Shown here in pieces: positions 9,946 to 20,309 of a stretch of DNA of 64,000 nt. The notes below the pieces were generated by a model, which was not told the origin of the DNA, ran no database searches, and was given only the letters and a program-made list of their open reading frames with translations. Made by a program: the position numbers and the translations under genes. The stretch comes from Macrosoma leucophasiata (taxonomy: Eukaryota > Arthropoda > Insecta > Lepidoptera > Hedylidae). Position 1 is the first letter of the stretch. Every line of letters starts with the position of its first letter. The DNA is taken from the NCBI GenBank assembly GCA_036365455.1, contig JAWQUS010000009.1, forward strand, positions 2,944,001-3,008,000. The letters are read 5' to 3'.

Positions 9946-11663
9946 ACTTAGTGTGTCTAGAACTGTGATCGGTACTGTGGTTGGTGGTGGTGGGTGCGAT
10001 GGCGCACCCGTCGGCGTACCCAGGGCCGGAAAATCGCATTTTTCGCATCGCAACATTTTGCTTTTTGCGACCTTTCCGGCCCTTGGGCCTCCTGCGTTTT
10101 GGTGGGTGCGTATTGGCCGGTGGTGCCAATGTGCCAAGCCACGTTTGTTGGCCGGCACCTCCAGTCCTTGTGGAAGGCGCCGCCGGCCGCGACTGCGCTA
10201 TTTGCGGCACGGCCGGCAGCATCTCGAAGTAGTTGCTCCCCGGCGCCAACTGCGCCTGGGGGGGCGGCTGCACTCGGTGTTGATCGGCCGGCATTCCCGG
10301 GAGGGGCGGGGGGAATCTTTCATTCCTCCGCCTCGCTGCCCGGATGAACGCCGGGCACTGCCTATTGCAGGCGGCATGGGGCCCCTCGCAGTTGGCGCAG
10401 CGGGGTTCGTCGCGGGGGGTGGTGCACTCGGCAACTGGGTGGTCACCGGCGCATCGTACGCACCTCATTTGTCTATGACAATTGTAAGAGGCGTGATTGA
10501 ACGCCTGGCATCTGTGGCACTGCGCGGGTCCAGTGTCCAGTGTCGATGGCATACAGCCGGTTCAGCTCCTCATCAAGGTGACCCAGCTGTATGTAAATGG
10601 AGCGGCTCTCGCGGCCCCTTTTGCCAGTTATAGGTTTCACGTGGGTCGGCTGGAATCCTTTTTTCCGCAGGGCTTCCTCGATATCTTCGGGCGGTGTGTC
10701 CATCGGGAGGCCTCTCAGACACACTTTTGTGGGGCGCTCGCTCTCCAAGGCGTAACAGAACCATACGAGTTCTTTATCCTTGGAGGATGCAGCCACCAAG
10801 TATGCCTGGACCGCCCTGTACTCTTCGGCTGACTTCGGGAGGAACCTTACTCCCTGCCCGTATGGTCTGGCATGTGGTGCGTACCCAAGTTTGCCGCTGA
10901 TGATGGCAAAATGTTTGGGCCAGTTGGGCAGCTTCTCGACCACTATCGGTGGGTATGTGCCCCTAGTAGTGGTGGTTGGGTCGGGAGCTTGCTGTTGCGA
11001 CGGCGCGGCGGGTGCGGCTGCCGCTGCAGCATAACTAGATGGTGGTGGTGTGGCCCCACGCGAGGGGGGCGCAGCGGTATTGGTGGGGAGGGGGGTGGAG
11101 GAGGCAGGGGCCTGCGACTCCACCTCCATTACAGGTGGCGAACGGCGCGGCGACTCAATCGCCGCATAACTAGTAGAGGGGCTTGGGGTAGGGGAGGGCG
11201 AGGCGGGGGAGGAGGCCTGCGGATCCGATGGGGTGCGGCTCTCTTCTTCCTCCGCTTGGGCGTATTCCTCCTCGGAGGAAGAGGGCGTGAAATGGCGCGG
11301 ACGCTTATCATCCTGCGCCATAGATCCTGATGAGGCCGACGACTCAGCCTCGCTGCGACGCCTCTTCACATTCTCGGTTGCCGCAAGCTCAGTTGCGAGC
11401 GCCGGGTAATGGAGGGCGGCTGCGTCAGCCGGAGTCGTCGACCGTGTGTACGTGCGCTCGCTAGAGCGCGGGCGGGCAATTGGGGAGGCCGCGGGCGCCT
11501 TAGGGGTGGCGGTCGGGCTGGCGGGTGTTGCAGGTGTGGCGGGGGCCAATGGGCCCACTGCGGTCCGCTCCTGTGTGAAGATGTTCCGCGCGACTACCTG
11601 CCGCGCGGGAATCCTAGATTCCCGGCGCTGGCTGGGCCGCGACGGATCTCCCTCACTTTCCAT
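9946..11663 (-). pseudogene. First ORF1 copy of element C (start present, frameshifted)
   Basis: A plausible start at 11663 (MESEGDPSRPSQRRES) is followed by a Ser/Pro/Ala/Glu-rich low-complexity region, an acidic EEYAQAEEEE segment, then YPPIVVEKLPNWPKHFAII and the PRE_C2HC-like PTKVCLRGLPMDTPPEDIEE. At about 10540 roughly 47 nt are missing (the counterpart of LLFMRGVTIKAWRGRV) and the frame shifts. The three CCHC knuckles (CHRCQAFNHASYNC onward) then lie in the frame of 10552-9920. Similarity ends after DFPALGTPTGAPSH, where the second ORF1 copy takes over. ORF1 proteins of this type bind RNA as ribonucleoprotein. Confidence 0.8.
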
Positions 11664-12210
11664 AGTTCACTGTTCACACGACATGGACGATGTGCCCGGC
11701 ACAATTGTCTAAGGCAAATACAATAAAAAAAAATGTTTTTTTAAGTCCCGTAGGCTGCCGTCACTTTCCTGTACAAGCTAATTTGTACTGGCGAAAGTGG
11801 GACAGCACTACTTCGCTTCACTACTACGCGTCTCTATCGCACTCACTGCCGAGCCCATCACTTTCTCACTCGCACACTTCCGCGGAACAATAGTCGCTCG
11901 ACGCGGCGAGCGGGGTGAGGAGGGAGGGGGGGCGTGATAACGCGGCGTTATCAGTTAGGGGATGATATCCGCGCCTAACTGACAGCACTTAGTGTTTTTA
12001 GGGTGTAAAACTGTACTAGTTCGCACTATGGGTACTAGTCACGTGTCATACTTGAACTTGAACTTGATAAGTCTTCGTGGCTGCGCGCGAGAGCGCGCAG
12101 CCGCGGAAAGGGTCGAGGTGATGCCTCCTTCCCCTGGCATTCTGCCCTTGCTTGTCAAGGGCGTGGTCTATTTAAGGGGTGGGTGTCGTGCGTGCTAGGA
12201 ATCACCGGGG
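11664..12210 (-). promoter_or_regulatory. 5' leader of LINE copy C
   Basis: This sits between the poly(A) of copy D (12211) and the ORF1 start (11663). It contains the 144-bp block 11824-11967 shared with the copy B leader, a 17-bp palindrome, and a 10-bp-stem hairpin at 12079-12102. A CTTAAATAGA word on the minus strand near 12170 resembles a TATA element, but its role is untested. Confidence 0.6.
12079..12102. repeat. Hairpin, 10-bp stem with GAGA loop
   Basis: GGCTGCGCGC and GCGCGCAGCC are perfect complements around GAGA. It lies in the copy C leader, at a position analogous to the hairpin at 5877-5900. Confidence 0.9.
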
Positions 12211-12312
12211 TTTTTTTTTTTTTTATTTTTTTTAATTTATTTATTTTTTGTTTTTTTTTTGTGTGTATTTTTGAGCTTTTTAGCCGTTCGGCATATTCTT
12301 TTCGCTCCCCGG
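12211..12312 (-). other. Poly(A) tail and 3' end of LINE copy D
   Basis: A long T-rich tract (12211-12262) is the reverse of a poly(A)/A-rich tail. Next come AGCTTTTTAGCC and CCCCGGCTATC, shared with the 3' end of copy C. Confidence 0.85.
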
Positions 12313-15012
12313 CTATCTTCGCACGCACAACTTACAACTGGGACTGGTGTTAAAAACGCGGAAAGTGGCGGTCGAACATAGGCTTGCGGCCTCACCGGGC
12401 GTCCAGGCTGTTAGCCAGGTGTTAGACGCATCCGGGGGGTCGCCGCTTAGTCGGGGGTCGAACCCGACTGACCGGGTTACCCGGTCAGGGGGTGGGGGTT
12501 GAACCCTCCCCCAATACAACCGTCGAGGTGAAGCGACACGGCGGTCCGCCAGTGATCGAACGGCGTCTTGGAAGGGGGTTGCACTACGGAAGTCAACGGG
12601 TGGCAGGACTCGTATTAGCGGAACTGGAATCGAGGCCCCGTCGTTGCCGCATGGAACGACGGCGTCCCGTGATGGCCCAGGCGAGGGCGGGGGAAGTATC
12701 TCCCGAGGGAGGCCACAGCCCTCCGGCGGTCGACCATGTAGCGGTGCAAATCCGCGGAGGTGCTCGTGGGGCCCGTTGTCTGCGCGATCGAACATATTAC
12801 GCGCCAACCGCCCCACGAACTCCTCCACGGACTCGATCCCCAGGTCGCGGGCTATGACATCATTCCGGACATACCTCCCCGCGCCTGTAATAAGGCGGAG
12901 CGTTATATTTTGCTGGACCTGAAGTCGGTTTCGCTGCCCGGCGGAGCATAAGGCATACCATGCCGGGGCAGCGTACGTCAACCTCGAGAGGATGTAGGTT
13001 TTGTAGATGCGGGTTTTAACCCGCATGGGCAGCCTAGAACGCAGTACTGGGCGCAACATCGACCGCGCAGCTGCCGACTGTGTAACCATATGGTTCACTG
13101 TCGGCACCATGTGCAATGCGCGGTCGATGTGGCACCCGAGGTACTTAACCGTTGGCTGCCACTCTACATTCCGGCCTCGCAGCCGGAGCGGTGGTAACGC
13201 GCGACGGACGCGCATCGCGATCGCGGCAGTTTTATCAACGTTAACGGACATCCGCCACGCGTCTAGCCACTCCGGCAGCAGGTCCAGCAAACGTTGCATT
13301 TTATTTAAGGCCATGTTAACACGGGACGACGACGTTATGTAGGCACTGTCGTCGGCAAACAGAGAAAGCATGACATCCTCCTCTCCCTCTCGCAGATGTT
13401 CGCGAAGGGTGGGGATGTCATCCGTGTATGCCGCGTAAAGCGCAGGCGACACACAGCTTCCCTGTGGTACTCCGGCCCGGATGGGACGGTGGCGAGAATC
13501 AACGCCCTCTACCGAGACGTAAAACCGCCTGTCCCTTTAAAAAATCGGCCACCACCCTATAGTGCCCTGGCGGAAGAAAGTTTGCCAGTTTAGCCAACAG
13601 GCCCGTGTGCCACACCCGGTCGAAGGCCTTCTCTATATCGAGAAAGACTCCGACCGAGTAGCGGCCCCTGTTGGCTTCACAGGCAAGGTGGTGAAGCACA
13701 CGTGTTAATTGCAAAGTTGTTGAGTGGCCGGCGCGGAAGCCGAACTGTTCCTCCCGACATGGGAGCAACGGCCTCAGCCTCCGCAGCCACAGCCGCTCAA
13801 ACAACTTTGCAATGTGTGAAAGTAGCGTTATAGGGCGGTAGCTCGAGGGATGGCGGCGGTCTTTTCCCGGTTTGGGGAGGACGATGATTTTCCCCAGCTT
13901 CCACTCACTGGGGAAGTGTCCGGATCGGAGTATGCCGTTGAAGAGCTTGGTGAGGGTCACCAAGCTCCTCCACGGCAGATGGTGGAGGGCCGCGCATGGG
14001 ATGCCGTCCGGCCCCGCCGCCTTGCGCTTAGGCAGGCGGGTGATCGCTCTACGCACCTCCGAGGGAGAGATGAAGTCTTTCCCCGGTAGGGGCGGAGCAG
14101 GGGCCGACAATAGGTCCCTCACGCGGCCCTCACACGCATCATAATGCTCGACGACAGATGCGTCGGGGGAGGGAGGGTTGGGGGTAAATACCCCCTCTAA
14201 GTGCGTGGCCAGGATTTCGGCCCGGTCGGCGGGCCGGTAGCACCGGTTACCCGCGCCATCTAGGAGCGGGTAAATGGGAGCAGGGTCCCGAGTCAATGCT
14301 CTGTTGAGGGCATGTAGGTTCGTGTCGTGTTCGGCCGCCCGGTCAATCGTGTCATCCCAGGCGGCCCCGCGGTGTGCCTCAACCAACAGATGCACCGACT
14401 CGGTGATCCTGTTTAGGTCGCGCTTGACTGACGGGCAACGAGTGCGCGCCCACAGTTGACGGAGGGCACGCTTTTGACGAAGCTTGGCTTGGAGCGAGGC
14501 AGGCAGGGCGTCCCGTCGCTTGGATGGTGGTCGTAGTGAGGTGGCCGCTTCGGCGGCGGTTGTGATGTCTGCGGTTATTTGGCGGACCGCCGCCTCCACC
14601 TCTCCCGGAGTGGAGATTGCGCCCACCGGGCCTGCCTCGCTCATAGCACGCTCAAAAGCGTCCCAGTCCGTCCGGCGGCGTGGCGGGCGCGCAACGGTAA
14701 AGTCGGACGTCAGTGCAAGCACGACCAATATGGGGAGGTGCTGTGTGTCTACGTCATACAGCACCTCCACATGGATAGGCCAGGGCACGCACTTAGAAAC
14801 TACTATGTCCAGGACGTCCGGTTGGTGTCTAGGGTCCATGGGTACGTGGGACGGGGCATCCGGCCCTAACACCTCGTATCCGTGGGCCTGACTGTCATCG
14901 TAGAGGCGCCTGCCTGGCGATGTAATTACACGCGACCCCCAGCTGGGGTGCTTCGCATTAAGGTCGCCACAGATTAGGGCAGGCCCCTCCGCGAGGACAG
15001 TGCGGACGTCTC
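12313..15012 (-). pseudogene. Jockey-clade ORF2 copy D, 5'-truncated, one frameshift
   Basis: Similarity begins at about 15012 inside the endonuclease (RDVRTVLAEGPALICGDLNAKHPSW), a typical 5' truncation. It continues through DVLDIVVSKCVPWPIHVEV and a post-endonuclease linker to RT: LPKPGKDRRHPSSYRPITLL, EQFGFRAGHSTT, motif A VFLDIEKAFDRVWH (Asp present), AGVPQGSCV and FADDSAY. At 13536-13544 the run CCCTTTAAAAAAT has one base more than copy C, which splits the frame into 15043-13499 and 13540-12313. The C-terminal part after the RT is long (to SCKLCVRR) and shows what copy C has lost. This is the best-preserved RT in the block; only the frameshift and 5' truncation break it. Confidence 0.85.
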
Positions 15013-15088
15013 TGGATTTTGAATTTATTCTTCCAAATTCCAAACAACAGCAAACAATGATGGCTGATGCACAGATTGTACAACAGTA

Positions 15089-15955
15089 TAGGGATGGCGA
15101 TCTGTGATCGATTACTTTGAAGATCGATTTTTCGGTCCAAAAAATCGATCTAGTGAATCGATACTATATCCTGGAAAATCGAAGATCGATCTTTTCGCTT
15201 TATTACATGTTATGCTAGTGACCCGCTCCGGCTCCGCACGGGGTAATGTTTATTATATTGTTAGGACGCGCTGATTTCTTTGTCATAAACCGTGATATCT
15301 CGGAAAATATTACGCCGAAATAAATAAATTACAGATATAAAAAAATCCTCAGAAAACTCTCTTTCCAACATTTTAAATAGGAATTAAATCCGTTCACAGC
15401 TTTCCAAGATTAGCGCATACATGCAGATAGAAAAAATATGGGAACTTTATAATATGTACTGATAGTGACGAGTGATGAGGAAGTGATAGGAAGTATACTA
15501 CAGTAAAAAGAGATACGACTCATAAAATAAGATTTATCGGATGGAGGAAGCATTATACCAGCATTGAACACCGTTGAGGTGTTTTTTTTGTGTTTTCCTT
15601 GAATTTTAGTAGAAATAAATCCAAATAGAAAATAGATCGATTGATCTCCGATCAATCAATATATATATTTTTTTAATATGAATATATAAATTTTTCATCA
15701 TTATTTATTTATAATGTAATTTGTATGCCAGCCAGTGTATGGTGAAATATGAGGAATGAAATTAATGTATTACGTATGTAACATCAAAATGTACTGATAT
15801 TTCTAGCAAATAAATAATTATATGTTCACAATTTTAATTTTTCGACATCGATACATTTTTTAAATAGATATTTTTGATATCGATTTAGCTGTGGATCAAT
15901 CTTTGATACTTCGATTCGAGAATCGATCTTTTTCAGAAAGAATCAGCATCCCTAT
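15089..15955. mobile_element. Putative non-autonomous hAT-like DNA transposon, about 870 bp
   Basis: It begins TAGGGATGGCGA (15089) and ends AGCATCCCTA (15945-15954), which are short terminal inverted repeats. Both ends are packed with ATCGAT words (15110-15200 and 15845-15935). No transposase frame is present and no target-site duplication could be read, so the class is an inference. Confidence 0.5.
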
Positions 15956-17060
15956 TCATCAATTCACTAGTGTTAACAGAGTAATAAAATGAAAATCCAC
16001 TATTTTCTACAATAATAAATTATTCAAGAGAACAGAAGGTTTTTTAATGGAATTAACTATGAACAGTGTTATGCATAGTAAGTTGATATTTTTGTGATGG
16101 TTAAATTAATCATTTATTTGTATAAAAAAATGCTATAGTACAATGTTCTAACCTTTTACACATTTATTTTACTACCATTCAGATGTTTAAAGAATCTTAT
16201 GGCAATTTTTTTATGTTACTAAATTTAGAAGAACACTGTGAGCACTTATGGCTTTTGATATTTTATGCTTTTTTATTTTATCGCATTATAATGTACAGCT
16301 ACGCTACCTGGGACCGAGACTTTAACTACTACATTATAATACAATAAATTTAAAAAGCTTCTTTTTGTTTGGATCTGACAAGAATTGTCATACCATTTTT
16401 ATTAGTTGGGTGATATGTTAAATAAAAACGCGTCAATTTGTACTAAGATTGTAGGGCCTGGTTGTGTCCAAGTGGAGTTATAACAATAACATACTTTCCT
16501 ACCTACTCGTATATTACCTTAATATATGTTTTTGCTTAAACATTTTATCCTTTTACCTATAAGTTATTTCTGTAAGTATAAATAAATACCATAGTTGTAA
16601 CGTATTAAATTATGAAAGTATTAATTAGTAGGTAGTTATGTTAAAATAAAATTGTTAAATAATTATGATATTTATATAAAATAACTGTTTGTTAAATTTT
16701 ACCTAGATGCCCGTATATAAATGATTGTAACTTTTATGTTAAAATATAAGACTGGTTAAATATGAATTAATAAAAAATATGTAAAACGTATACTGTATTT
16801 TGTTTAAAACGCCTACGAACCCTACTTACAGGCGTGCCACCCGCTAATTCTCTCGCAGTACCATCGGAAACGTCCAACGTCGAGTTTAACCCATCTAGAT
16901 GATCTAGGTAAGGCAATTATCAACTGCTCGCAAAGATCAACTAATAAGTATCTCGGTTGAGATCCTTGCGATAGCGACTTGTGATACTGTGAAACAAAGA
17001 AAATGGGAAAATCTAATACAGCCAGGGGTAATCGACTATACAAACACCTTTATTTCCGAA
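15956..17060. other. No gene seen; AT-rich
   Basis: Mostly A/T-rich unique DNA. A more complex stretch at about 16815-16985 (73-codon open frame on minus) has no recognisable motif. Confidence 0.5.
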
Positions 17061-17061
17061 T

Positions 17062-17132
17062 CCTCGAACCGGGAATCGAACCCAGGACACCCGCGTAGTA
17101 GTAGTGGCCTACTACCACTAGGCTACAAAGGC
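17062..17132 (-). repeat. SINE family 1 head (tRNA-like part only)
   Basis: GGGAATCGAACCCAGGAC is a reversed B box, followed by GTAGTAGTAGTGGCCTACTA and CTAGGCTAC, matching the tRNA-like heads at 25826, 41761 and 62163. The body is missing. Confidence 0.6.
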
Positions 17133-17466
17133 ATATACCTATATTATGTGAAAACAAAATGTATTTACTGTCTTAATATTTAGATAAGCAAGACTCGTAG
17201 TTATCTCACGTGTGACGTCACTACAGAAATGTAGGTTTATTACTTTCGCACACTACCTATATGACGTCTGTCGACCATTTTGATAATTTTTTTACCAATA
17301 CCGCACTATCAGTGCTTACGTAGGCAGTGTGCAGCAGAGATAACGCTCTACGAAGTCGATGGTCTCTTTCGTAGCACTTTGTAGGCGATATATTCCCAGT
17401 TGCCCCCGCGGCGATTGCTACCGGAGGCTCGATGAAGATTTCTTGCTGCGTGTAGGTACAGAGTTT

Positions 17467-17598
17467 GAGGAGATATCAACAGGCTCGCCACCTGTTGGCC
17501 AAAAACGTAACCGGCGAGTTATGGGTGTTTGCATGTATGCTTGAATGCATGCATTTACCTCCCTACTCCTTTCGGGATTACAGGCCTGAAGTTATAAG
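17467..17598 (+). repeat. SINE family 1, 3' half
   Basis: It contains GCTCGCCACCTG, GGGTGTTTGCATGTATGCTT and the tail TTTCGGGATTACAGGCCTGA shared with the full copies at 25826 and 41761. The tRNA-like head is absent here. Confidence 0.75.
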
Positions 17599-17639
17599 TA
17601 CAATAATAAGTGTATAAAATGAGTTTCTTTATAGGTCTC

Positions 17640-17780
17640 AAAATCATTATCACTGCAATTTAAAGACGTCCACAGCTGGACAAAGGCTTCCCCAAAGTAG
17701 CTCACAACAGTATTGTGCGTCCTCAGGGGGGAAATGCCATAATCGCCACGCTTGGCAGGCGGATTGGCTATCGCAGTGGC
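17640..17780 (+). repeat. RTE-like LINE 3' fragment
   Basis: TTTAAAGACGTCCACAGCTG and GACAAAGGCTTCCCCAAAG are typical of a common lepidopteran LINE 3' region. A second weaker relic lies at 21635-21715 (AAACCTCCCCCAAGGATTCC). The family name is from memory of such repeats and not verified. Confidence 0.5.
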
Positions 17781-18341
17781 AGTAGTTTTATTGCGCGACG
17801 CTGCTGTCCATCCCGCGTTGTTGTTTTTACTGCCTATTTATTGGAATATTTATTATAAGACAAAGCTTCCAGTAGAAGAAAATTCTTCCGCTTGTGGGTG
17901 GTGGGGTTAGTTAATAATATTATCATAATAATGCAGGTGAGAAGCTACTTTATATGTAAAAACGTTTAAATGGTGTTAAGTTTTTTATGTTTGTTATCAC
18001 TGCATGTTTTCTGAACATATCAAAATAAATACTTCAGGAAAGAGATAAAATGATTTTTTATAAATATTTATTACACATTCACACTTGCAATAATAACTAG
18101 AAGATAAACAAACTCAATACATAGTTATCTTAATATTATATCATACAGCCTATGAGATACAACTTTGTAAGTCTGAATAATAGTCAGTACCGAGTTATGC
18201 TGTCTGAACTTATTTTTACATCATTTGTAATAATCATGAGTTTTTACAAATTGATGCTATATGTAACAGAGCTTTATAATCTGTCTTCAACTAGTTAAAA
18301 AACAATAAACTAAACAATTTTTGTATACAGTATAAATAAAC
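17781..18341. other. No gene seen
   Basis: AT-rich DNA without repeats or coding signal that I can recognise. Confidence 0.5.
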
Positions 18342-18549
18342 TATAGAGCAACACAGGCCACCAGCCGACCAGCGGGGAGTAGCCAGTGTTTATTATCGCT
18401 GCGAATTTCTGTAGAATTTCTGAAAAACCATTTCACATACACATTTAAACATCTCGGCCCACTTGGGCTTGTACTTTGACACAGGGGAAAGCTTCCATAT
18501 GGCTACTCCCCTCCAGTCCTCTGCGGCCAGTGGCTCGTGTTGCTCTACT
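18342..18549. mobile_element. MITE A copy 1 (GAGCAACAC terminal inverted repeats)
   Basis: The left end TAGAGCAACACAGGCCACC and the right end GTGTTGCTCTAC are inverted repeats extending about 40 bp imperfectly (GGGGAGTAGCCA and TGGCTACTCCCC). The inner CCCACTTGGGCTTGTACTTT is shared with 45438-45729 and 62359-62628. This is the oldest copy; its target duplication is not readable. It lies just downstream of MED27. Confidence 0.75.
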
Positions 18550-18580
18550 ACAGTATAAATTAATGTTGTAAACACATAAT

Positions 18581-18586
18581 TTTATT
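18581..18586 (-). terminator. Candidate polyadenylation signal for MED27
   Basis: TTTATT on the plus strand is AATAAA on the minus strand, about 120 nt after the MED27 stop. No competing signal closer to the stop is evident. Confidence 0.5.
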
Positions 18587-18704
18587 TATCACTTAAACAC
18601 TTATTACAGCCACAAGGCACAAAGTTTTTTCATCACTTGATATATTGAAGGAGAAAGCCCAGCAAGTAAAATATGCTCTGCTTTCCCATTCAATACCACA
18701 TTAA

Positions 18705-19604
18705 CTATTGTTTGCATTCATCATGAAACGGTTCAAGGGTGCGGAAATCCCGCCATGCTGGTGGCAACAGTGACGTGTGATGGAGATGACACCCACATCG
18801 CTTGCATGGCTCACTGAACAGGTTCACATAACTATGCAACCACGTCATGAACGACCGGACAGCCAACTCAGGTAATGTGGGTGAATAGAAATGCAGCATT
18901 GCAGCATGTGCATTCTCGGTGACTTTGCGGAACACATGATGTCTGGACTCAGTCCACAGGTCAAGTGTCTCTCCATAACCTTTGACCATAACCCATTCCA
19001 TGAGCAATCCTTTGAAGGCAACCACAGCCTTTAGGACGTGGCTCAGGTTGATTTGTACCACAGCATTGCTCGCAAAGGGGCGGGAAATTGTTATTTTCAT
19101 GTCATTGTACGACCTATCAATGGTGTTGATCACGTTGTCGACTTGGAGCGGCGCTACGTTGTGGTTGCTCTGCAACTTCCCGCGTCTTTTTGTACTCCCC
19201 GAGTTTATGTAGGAGCGCTTGAGAGAATTTTGGCTCAGTAAAGTGTGAGCAAAGGAACTGTATTCGTGGATTTTGTCAGTCCATTTGTAACTATTTACCA
19301 GTTGTATGTACAGAGCTTGCCGGTCTTGTGTAGTTTCTTGGCTGAGAAAAGTTGTGTTTCCCAAGTTTAGCGGCGCGGTCGGTATCGGTAGGCCGTTGAC
19401 TGTCTGTTCCAAGTCCCGTAGGTTAATATTTACGTTGTTTAACAACTCCTGTAGTTCAAGAAGGAATTTATCTTTGCCATCTTCACCGTGATCAGCCCGA
19501 AGTCCGTTAGACAGAGTTTCGAATACATGGCTTACGCTCGAACGTAGCGTTCTTAAGGACGTGAGTGCGGAGTTCAACTGTTCAACGTTTATAGCTTGAT
19601 TCAT
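18705..19604 (-). CDS. MED27: Mediator of RNA polymerase II transcription subunit 27
   Basis: A 299-residue open frame without introns. MED27 is a nuclear subunit of the Mediator complex, which bridges transcription factors and RNA polymerase II. Features seen: an N-terminal helical part (QLNSALTSLRTLRSSVSHVF), a central YKWTDKIHEYSSFAHTLL followed by SQNSLKR, then RSFMTWLHSYVNLF. The hallmark C-terminus has C267-x2-C270 and WRDFRTLEPFHDEC (W284, H294, C297), a putative metal-binding end. The length fits the family (about 290-310 residues). The start is the first ATG of the frame, preceded by an AT-rich 5' flank with TGTCA motifs. There is no adjacent poly(A) tract or frame damage, so it looks like a real gene and not a retrocopy. 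Neighbours are all repeats. Confidence 0.93.
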   Translation of the reverse strand: MNQAINVEQLNSALTSLRTLRSSVSHVFETLSNGLRADHGEDGKDKFLLELQELLNNVNINLRDLEQTVNGLPIPTAPLNLGNTTFLSQETTQDRQALYIQLVNSYKWTDKIHEYSSFAHTLLSQNSLKRSYINSGSTKRRGKLQSNHNVAPLQVDNVINTIDRSYNDMKITISRPFASNAVVQINLSHVLKAVVAFKGLLMEWVMVKGYGETLDLWTESRHHVFRKVTENAHAAMLHFYSPTLPELAVRSFMTWLHSYVNLFSEPCKRCGCHLHHTSLLPPAWRDFRTLEPFHDECKQ

Positions 19605-19690
19605 TTTGGTGTAAACACTTTACAATTATCTATAATTAGATAAATTATCAACAAACAAAACAACACTGTACCGCTGTACCGCAAAAAAAG

Positions 19691-19741
19691 TGTCACCGTG
19701 ATCGAAATTTACATGTCAAAAATGACAATTTGTCAATGTCA
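19691..19741. promoter_or_regulatory. Cluster of five TGTCA/TGACA motifs upstream of MED27
   Basis: TGTCA occurs at 19691, 19714, 19731 and 19737, and TGACA at 19723, all within 51 bp and about 90-140 nt upstream of the MED27 start codon. Two more TGTCA lie at about 20117 and 20133. Clustering near a start suggests a promoter element, but no binding factor is known from the sequence. Confidence 0.4.
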
Positions 19742-19894
19742 CTTTTTTTTTTAATGGCATTGCTTGTTATGCATATTGCCAGTGTCAAGTAAAACGATAT
19801 TTCCAATTCGTATTAAGCAACGTATAAGTCAGAGACAGTCACTCAATTAACAGTCCGTCAGTCAGAGTCACAGTAATTTGAGTAAAGCGATGGC

Positions 19895-20040
19895 TACTTT
19901 ACCAGAACATTTACAATGAAGTTTTGGAGGCAACCCGAAAAAACGTGTTTTTGCACTGTTATTCTATTTCACTATACACGAGCACGGTAATAAGTCTATA
20001 TCAAACAAAATGCCACCAACTTTATTTGATATAACTCAAA
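19895..20040 (+). repeat. Dispersed repeat, inverted relative to 35945-36085
   Basis: CCAGAACATTTACAATGAAG, GGCAACCCGAAAAAACGTGT and TGCCACCAACTTTATTTGAT all recur as reverse complement at 35945-36085. There is no coding potential. The element type is unknown. Confidence 0.7.
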
Positions 20041-20309
20041 AATATACCAAGAAAATTAAATGAAATAAGAGCACCACACGCATCTTTCAAGGTTCCCGCC
20101 AAAAACCCATTCCTCAATGTCAATTGGTGAAATGTCAAATTCATACGTCATTTTCTGGGTGCGTTTAGAGAAAATAAAATCTTACAAAACTTAGTAATCC
20201 AATCAGCATTTTCACCGAATTTTCGACCGAACTCACAAATGAAGGAAAAGACGCAATTTTGTTAACTGTTGCATATGTTTTTCCGAATGTCAGATGTATG
20301 CTGTAGTCA

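Larger units (their letters stand above)
2712..15012 (-). mobile_element. Block of head-to-tail Jockey-clade LINE copies (mosaic)
   Basis: A GC-rich block contrasts with AT-rich flanks. All recognisable ORF1 (PRE_C2HC-like region plus CCHC knuckles) and ORF2 (endonuclease, FADD-type RT) pieces are on the minus strand. In element direction the order is copy D (15012-12211), copy C (12210-5913), copy B (5877-4291), a segment with ORF1 end and ORF2 start (about 4241-3440), and an ORF1-start piece (3439-2780). Two junctions are a poly(A) tract followed directly by the next leader. The Jockey assignment rests on motif order and the YRPITLLS, EQFGFR, KAFDRVWH, AGVPQGS and FADDSAY motifs. Confidence 0.85.

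Noticed and set aside
2712..15012. R1/TRAS/SART telomeric LINE
   Set aside because: The RT and ORF1 motifs fit the Jockey clade better and there are no TTAGG repeats at any junction.
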